64,000 nucleotides of DNA, from contig ML058476.1 of NCBI GenBank assembly GCA_003013855.2, positions 762,011 to 826,010 of the forward strand. Reading direction: 5' to 3'. Within the stretch, counting starts at the first letter, position 1. Each line of letters starts with the position of its first letter. The notes below the pieces were generated by a model. That model saw only the letters and a program-made list of their open reading frames with translations. It was not told the DNA's origin and ran no database searches. Shown here in pieces: positions 58,175-64,000 of this stretch. The translations under genes were made by a program, and so were the position numbers. Origin of the DNA: Liriodendron chinense. Taxonomy: Eukaryota > Streptophyta > Magnoliopsida > Magnoliales > Magnoliaceae.

Positions 58175-59035
58175 CTTCACTTCGACATTAATCATTGTAG
58201 CAGGTTAATTCTTGTTTGCATGGAGAGTGTGTGGAGGGTACATAATGGAGCTCCACGGTGCGACGAGGTAATGGCAATGTAAAGGAGTCATTTTCATGTG
58301 TGAGATGTGAAGATCACGGTGAAAAGGGCCAAAGGTATCATGTTATATTAATTTTTATATTGTACCGTAAGTTTTACATTTGACAGCCGCATATGGCACT
58401 TATTTTTTTTTTTTTCCGCAATACATGAACACCTTGTATATCATGACTGACTGAAGTGCGTCCAACTTCCTGCTTTGAGCAAACTTTGTCCATCAATCAA
58501 GAAATGATCATATGTATACAGTGGAGCAGCATTTTAGAAAGAAATACAATGTTGCTAGTGTAATATCCCATCAATCCATATCTATTTAGATCACTATATT
58601 CATTGTCCATCCACAATATCAGCCTAATACAACACCCAGATTGGCTACATCAGTGGAAGCAATATAAAATTGTACTTGAAATAGCATAAAACACTAGTTC
58701 ATGCCACATGGCCCACCTGAGTATTGGACCAGGCTGATTTTGTTTTCTTTACCTTAGGTTGTGTTTGGTAAAACTTAATTCCACAACTTATCACTGAAAA
58801 ATGCTATTTTCAGTGATTTTAGTAATTCAGATCGTTTGGTAACTAAAAAAATTTAAGTGCTTAATTGGAAAAATCACTTAAATTAAGTGGATTATTTTCA
58901 GTCATGCCAACTTGACTTAAAGCTTATAGCTTAATGCAGTAAGTGGTTTCTTTTTAAATTTTTAGATAAAAATTGACAGAAGTATCCCTATTAACATTTA
59001 AAGTATCAGAATTAGTTTTACAATTGATTTCATTC
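58175..59035. other. No gene seen
   Basis: AT-rich spacer. GGTTGTGTTTGGTAAAACTT at 58757 resembles one MITE end, but its partner was not found. Confidence 0.45.
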
Positions 59036-59040
59036 AAGAT

Positions 59041-59095
59041 TCTTTTTTTTCTTTTTTCTTTTTTCTTTTTTCTTTTTTCTTATTTTTTGGTGGGT

Positions 59096-59125
<30 letters not shown>
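59041..59125. repeat. (C T6)n and G30 tract
   Basis: About six CTTTTTT repeats (59050-59082) are followed 13 bp later by 30 consecutive G (59096-59125). Confidence 0.9.
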
Positions 59126-59126
<1 letters not shown>

Positions 59127-59388
59127 GGTTAGTACACATCCGAAAAAAAATATGAAAAATAAATTAATAATTATCAAACTATGCAGAAAAAACAAAGTGA
59201 GATCGAACAAAATTCTCCTTCAGAGCTGCCTGGTGAAGTCTTTCTGTTAGGATGGCAGATAACAGGTATGAGTTGCAAGCCGGGCCATGTGTGTAAGTGT
59301 AAAAACACATTTGTAGCTTTTGGCGCAGATCTCAGTAAAGCACCATCTTGGTCCAAATGGACTCCATGGTGGAACTCAGATTTGACAG

Positions 59389-62300
59389 TCACTCCAGCTT
59401 TGCACGTTTAGCTTGAGATTGCCTAATCCAACCAATGCATTCGTCTGCACTGCCTGAAGGATGGGCAAGCTGCCATTTGAGCACTTTTCTTTGCTGCAGA
59501 GCAAGGCAATTGTTAACATTCGCAGTGGCAGTTTCAGACTTGCCAATAGTTCAAAAGCCAAGAAAGATCAAAGCTTCATTAAAATTCAACACCAAAAATA
59601 TTAATTTTCTGAAATATATGAAACCTTTCTTCAAGAGAAGGAAAGATTGTGTGCAGCATGCAGCAAGAGTAAGCACATACCACCATCCGATTTGTGACGG
59701 AATTTTAACAGGCATTTTCAAAATGGGTGTCTGAAAAATCCCATTTTGAAATGCTTGTGAGATTCCTGCCAACCGTCATTTAATGATGGGACATGATGTG
59801 CATGCTGACTCCTCATGCCAGTGAATGTCATGCTCCTTTCTTTTTTTTCTTTTTTTTCCAAAGAAGTACTTTTGCAAGGTACTATAAAATACATGGGGTC
59901 CAGAAGTGTGGTACCGTAAGCTCAGACTACTGGTTGTAAAAGTGTAGCCCATGGTTAACTGATCCAAACTGTGGATGGGTCTCAACATGGATGTCCTTGC
60001 AGCAAAAATGTTACCATTGGAAATGCTAGACACTGAATGTTGACTGTTCCTGTATTTCCTTTCTCAAGCTTCCATTTTCTCACCGTTGATTTATGGTTAG
60101 GATTTTAACCTCTGGACTTTTTTTTTAGCATGGGCATCTAGACTGGGAACCATAATATCAACGATTTGGATAACGTAATCATGGTGCCACACCTGCAGAA
60201 AATTAAAAAAAAAAAAGAGGAGTGTACTATACAAACCAAGCATCCTGTAAACTGTACACTCTCAAGTTTAAAATTCCCCTATTAAAAAAATAAAAACAAG
60301 ACAAGATGAGACTCAATTGTCGAGTCGAGTCGACTGGGTCTTTCACCAAGTCCACTTTCAGGTTGACTTGACGATAAATCTGATTGAGTCGAGTCAACTT
60401 GAGTCTTTTCAAGTTTTAGAACCAGGGTTCCAGGCGAAGAACCGAGTGTCCTACCAATTCCCCAACTTCAGGCCCTGCCTTCTTAACTTGCAGAACCTTC
60501 ATGATAGCATTCCCATCCAGCAAAGGTTTCACTGTCCACACATTGTCAAGATCTGCATTAGATACATGCGATTATAACATTCATTAAGCACGGGAATGAA
60601 CAGATGCAGTGAAAACATCATGAATGAGATTGCCTTAGTGTAGTCATGTATTTCGTGTTAAAAGATTGTCCCAGCATGAATGCATTAAATGTACAGATAA
60701 CAAATGGTAGTGAAAATGCTCAGTAAATTATCAGAACTAGTGAAAATGCATGAATGGATGACATGTACAAGTGGGGCCGATGATTTGGTAATCTAGAATG
60801 TAGATATGAGGGGCCTCATACTGATACCATTGCCAAAACTCCTCATATGGGACAATCTGAAACCCTTGCATTGCTTCCTATAGATGGACGGTTAAAGAAA
60901 GTCCACTGGAAAAAGGGCAATGTTTGGATGACTAGGATATCCCAATCCGAGAGAATTCTCAGGCATAGCCAATCCACAGTGAGGTCCATTAGATCAATGA
61001 TCCAGATCACTAGCAGATGGATCCCACTTTGTACAGACTGAAACGCATTATGCATATCCTCAGGCTGTGGATTATATAATTCTCCAAAAATAGATAAGAT
61101 AAATAGTATAAGTTACACAGGAAAACTTGACCTTGAAGAACCGATCAACTTCGAGAAGACTCTTACATTGTAAATACTCACAAACACCTATACAATTTTC
61201 AAGCTACGAAACCAGCAGCACTACTGCCTCTAGTAAACCTTCTTCCTCATGAAAGGAAGTGAGCATGTGTTCATTCCCACGTGTGGTCCTGCTAGAACTT
61301 GCAGAGCTATATTATAGTTCAGCAACTAGTCAAGCCTTGTATCAGATGGTCTGAGGTAGATAGTATGACATATTAGACAATACGCTGCAGAATGTTGTAT
61401 AGTCTTTCAGGCTTTCAGTTGTACATGAGTGGCCCACGTTTCAGTCATTCAAAACAGCTGATATGCTGGTCACCACTATGGATGACCAGTCCAGCTAAAT
61501 ATCCCCAATATATGAAAACTCCTAGCACTTCAAATAGGTGGCCAAGACAGAGACAGAGAAGGGGAAACACAGCAATGGTTCACATGTCAATCAAGAAAAG
61601 GCTAAACATTCTGTACATAGATCTTTCAACCTGGGTGCATGGACCAGCCATGGTGAGATCCATTGCACCAACAATTTGGATCACTGAGATATGTGCCCCG
61701 CTCATAGAAATTGAAATCCAGTATTTACTGTACAAACCTTTGGTGTGAGCATTGTGCAATACCTCATAGCATATACTCTCTTAGTCTTTTACAAAAGAAG
61801 ACTGGTCAAATAGAACCTGTGGTATGCTGCAAAACATTTTGTTATGCCTTGAATTTCAGTTTCCAAACTTGCCTATGAAAATATCATATATCTTCAAGGA
61901 CAAAATGCTTGTATAGAAAAGACCATTAGTCAAATCTACAAGTGATTGTAAATGGTCACTGCTTTTAGAAAATGGGCCATAAGTTGATCTAGAAGTGGTT
62001 GTCAGTGACTCCTGCTTTTTACAGTATACTGACTTAGATTAGATTTATTTTATTAGTTTAACTCAAATTCCCTTCAAACATCGCTTCTAGAAATCAGCTC
62101 ATGTTAGTAACCCTCACTATTTGTTGCAATAAAAGTAGTTTTCTAAATGCTTTCTGATCAAGGGCACCCATGCCAGGTACGAATGGGGTTGGTCAAGTAA
62201 GATGCTAGCATGGCAACTTACACATACTGTCTTCAGAAACTTCCTAGATGTGTATTTTTGTTGAAGGATACAACTTCCATTTGTGGCTACAGCTAATTTT

Positions 62301-63673
62301 GCTTACTTTAATTTTTTTTCTGACATTCTTTATTAGATTATATATTAGGATAAAAATACATAGAATTGAAAGACATTTCATAGGTTGTCGCACACTGTAG
62401 CTATGTTTTATTAGTTTGTCAAATTTACAATTAAATATCGGCTCTAGAAATCAGGTCATGTTAGCCCCCACTATTTGTTGCAATAAAAGCAGTTTTCCAC
62501 ATGTTTGCTGATCATGGGCACCTATGTTACCCAGGTACAGCTGGGGTTGGTTGAGTAAGATGCTAGCATGGCTACTTACATATTTTGATTATAGAAACTT
62601 AGTATACATGTATTTTTGTTTAAGGATAAAGCTTACATGTGTGGGTGCAGGAAATTTTGCTTAAGTTTAATTCTTTCAAGGTACTCTATTAGATTGTATA
62701 TTAGGATATGGGAAAACATGTTGATATATATATGTACTTGAGAAATGTAAGCTTTGTCGACAGTGAAATACACAATCGATCAAAATTTTAGAAGTGTTGA
62801 ATTTTCGATTACTAACATGAGAGACGCATATAAAATTGCATGGGGTGTCTCTGGACATTGTGTCCTAGAAGCACCAGCACTCATTGCATTAGTCCTAAAA
62901 CTGGTTAAACAAGGGTATGTAACACATATTTAGGCACACAAGTTTCTTCCTTTTGGTATGCCCAAGCCCAATTGTTGGTCAAAGGAGCGAAAGAAACAGC
63001 CTTTAGAAATCAAAGCTTCAAAAATAGTCTAATGTTTTAATGGATCATGAAATTTGTTTTTGTTTTGTTGCATCATATACATTAAATAGCAAACTGGTTT
63101 TCACAGAAAGCTTAATTAGCCTTGTTCATGAAAACCCAATATGACGACGTCCTCGATTTTGCCAATCATTGCCTCTGATATGACTGTCCATCTTTCGAGT
63201 CAAAAGTTCTATAAGATAGTGATGATGGGATGAACTAATAAAGATTATTTGGGTGAGCACTGATTGCTGTGGTTAGGAAAGAGCTACAAAAGTCAATGTT
63301 AAAGGTTTGAGATGCATCACTAGCCACCCAGAAATGAAAAAAAAAAAAAAATGAGAAGAAAGAAAAGGAAATACGTTGGGTTTTTCAAACATGGGGAATA
63401 ATGTAAGAACATTCCTTTCACTGTGACACTTGTAAAATATGCATTATGAATGAATTACGGAGCCAAGAAATGGAAAATACAACAGAAGAATGGGTGTCGA
63501 TGACCTACCTAGTTCCATAATAGAATTTTCCACTCTCTTGAACCATTCTCTTCTTTGGTCCAATTCAAAGTGCCAAGCAAGAAACCTTTTTGCATCATCC
63601 ACATTGGTGTATAATAGAGTTGACATCAACAGGGCAGCACACCAAAAATCTTTAATCTGTCGTAGAAGCAATC
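59389..63673 (-). CDS. CCA-adding tRNA nucleotidyltransferase, C-terminal exons (partial)
   Basis: Three exons on the minus strand: 63509-63673, 60455-60552 and 59389-59493 (stop TGA at 59391-59389). All are GT-AG and in frame, giving about 122 residues of C-terminus. The first reads LLLRQIKDFWCAALLMSTLL and then DQRREWFKRVENSIMEL. The second reads DLDNVWTVKPLLDGNAIMKV and VKKAGPEVGEL. The last has LKWQLAHPSGSADECIGWI and ends AKRAKLE. These are the RNA-binding and dimer-side helices of the poly(A) polymerase-like nucleotidyltransferase family. The enzyme adds CCA to tRNA 3' ends in cytosol, mitochondria and plastids. The catalytic N-domain lies beyond the right edge: I find no earlier exon between 63674 and 64000. 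Introns are about 3.0 and 1.0 kb. Confidence 0.9.
62047..62712. repeat. ~305-bp direct repeat in CCA-enzyme intron
   Basis: TTTATTAGTTT, TCTAGAAATCAG, CACTATTTGTTGCAATAAAA, GTAAGATGCTAGCATGGC and TATATTAGGATA occur in the same order in 62047-62354 and 62406-62712, offset by about 358 bp. Divergence is visible (many substitutions and small indels), so the duplication is old. Confidence 0.8.
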
Positions 63674-64000
63674 CTGTTTACAACAAATTTATGCATTGTC
63701 CAATTATTTAACAAAAGAATGATAATAATGCGCTGCCCCACTTCTCAAGCATTACCAACTGCTACATGCTCTCCACACCCACACAATAGGAAGTACAGGA
63801 AAGTATAAATCGAGCAAAGGTCCATCCTTTTGAATAGGAGGTTTCATTAATTATGGTAACACTTGCACCTCTAGCCATGACATACCATAAGCTGCTATTT
63901 ACATCTATTTGTAGTAAAGAAAGAAAAGACCTTTGATTCTCAATCAAGAAGTTCCCCTAAAAAATGAAATTAATTATCTTCGTTTGATTTGAACGTGAAT

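Noticed and set aside
60300..60430. GAGTCGAGTCGACT-rich inverted sequence as a TIR element
   Set aside because: Words are inverted but no consistent ends or target duplication could be set; it also overlaps the region next to a confirmed exon.
63762..63980. Possible further upstream exon of the CCA-adding enzyme
   Set aside because: There is an acceptor-like TTTTTTAG, but the peptide does not match the family and the frame to the next exon does not join.

Overview
The window is nuclear DNA from a flowering plant. It holds spliced genes with GT-AG introns, a plant-type tau-class glutathione S-transferase (GST) cluster, Ty1/copia LTR retrotransposons, a tRNA-Leu gene and very many short inverted-repeat transposons. 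The most abundant repeat carries short words such as GTGGGCCCACC, CCGTCCATCC and TCAAGTGGGCC. It reminds me of repeats in magnoliid genomes, but I cannot confirm the species from sequence alone. Most of the window is repeat-derived.

Layout. 1-9.4 kb: a tRNA-Leu(CAG) gene, a tandem array directly downstream that carries copies of the tRNA 3' part, two inverted-repeat elements meeting at a TA/GA microsatellite, and two further local duplications. 9.5-20.7 kb: GST gene 1, whose single intron is about 10.5 kb. Inside that intron lie a solo LTR and a nearly intact but disabled copia element on the opposite strand. 21-30 kb: intergenic repeats and a small non-autonomous LTR retrotransposon with 5-bp target duplications. 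30.5-48.6 kb: a tandem array from one ancestral GST unit: GST2 (intact), a decayed exon-2-only copy near 40.1 kb, and GST3 (intact). Repeats separate them, including two Mutator-type elements with 9-bp target duplications, one of which appears to carry a captured gene fragment. 50.7-55.6 kb, minus strand: the four-exon gene for cytosolic ribosomal protein eL34 (RPL34). 56-59 kb: more inverted-repeat elements and a C6-T/poly-G tract. 59.4 kb to the right edge, minus strand: the last three exons of a CCA-adding tRNA nucleotidyltransferase that continues beyond the window.

Functionally, the three intact or near-intact GST genes belong to cytosolic xenobiotic and stress detoxification. RPL34 and the CCA-adding enzyme are housekeeping translation genes that happen to be neighbours. 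The most informative structure is comparative: the GST tandem copies act as natural empty-site controls, so several transposon insertions can be shown directly and ordered relative to the duplications. All sequence comparisons were done by eye, so divergence counts are approximate.
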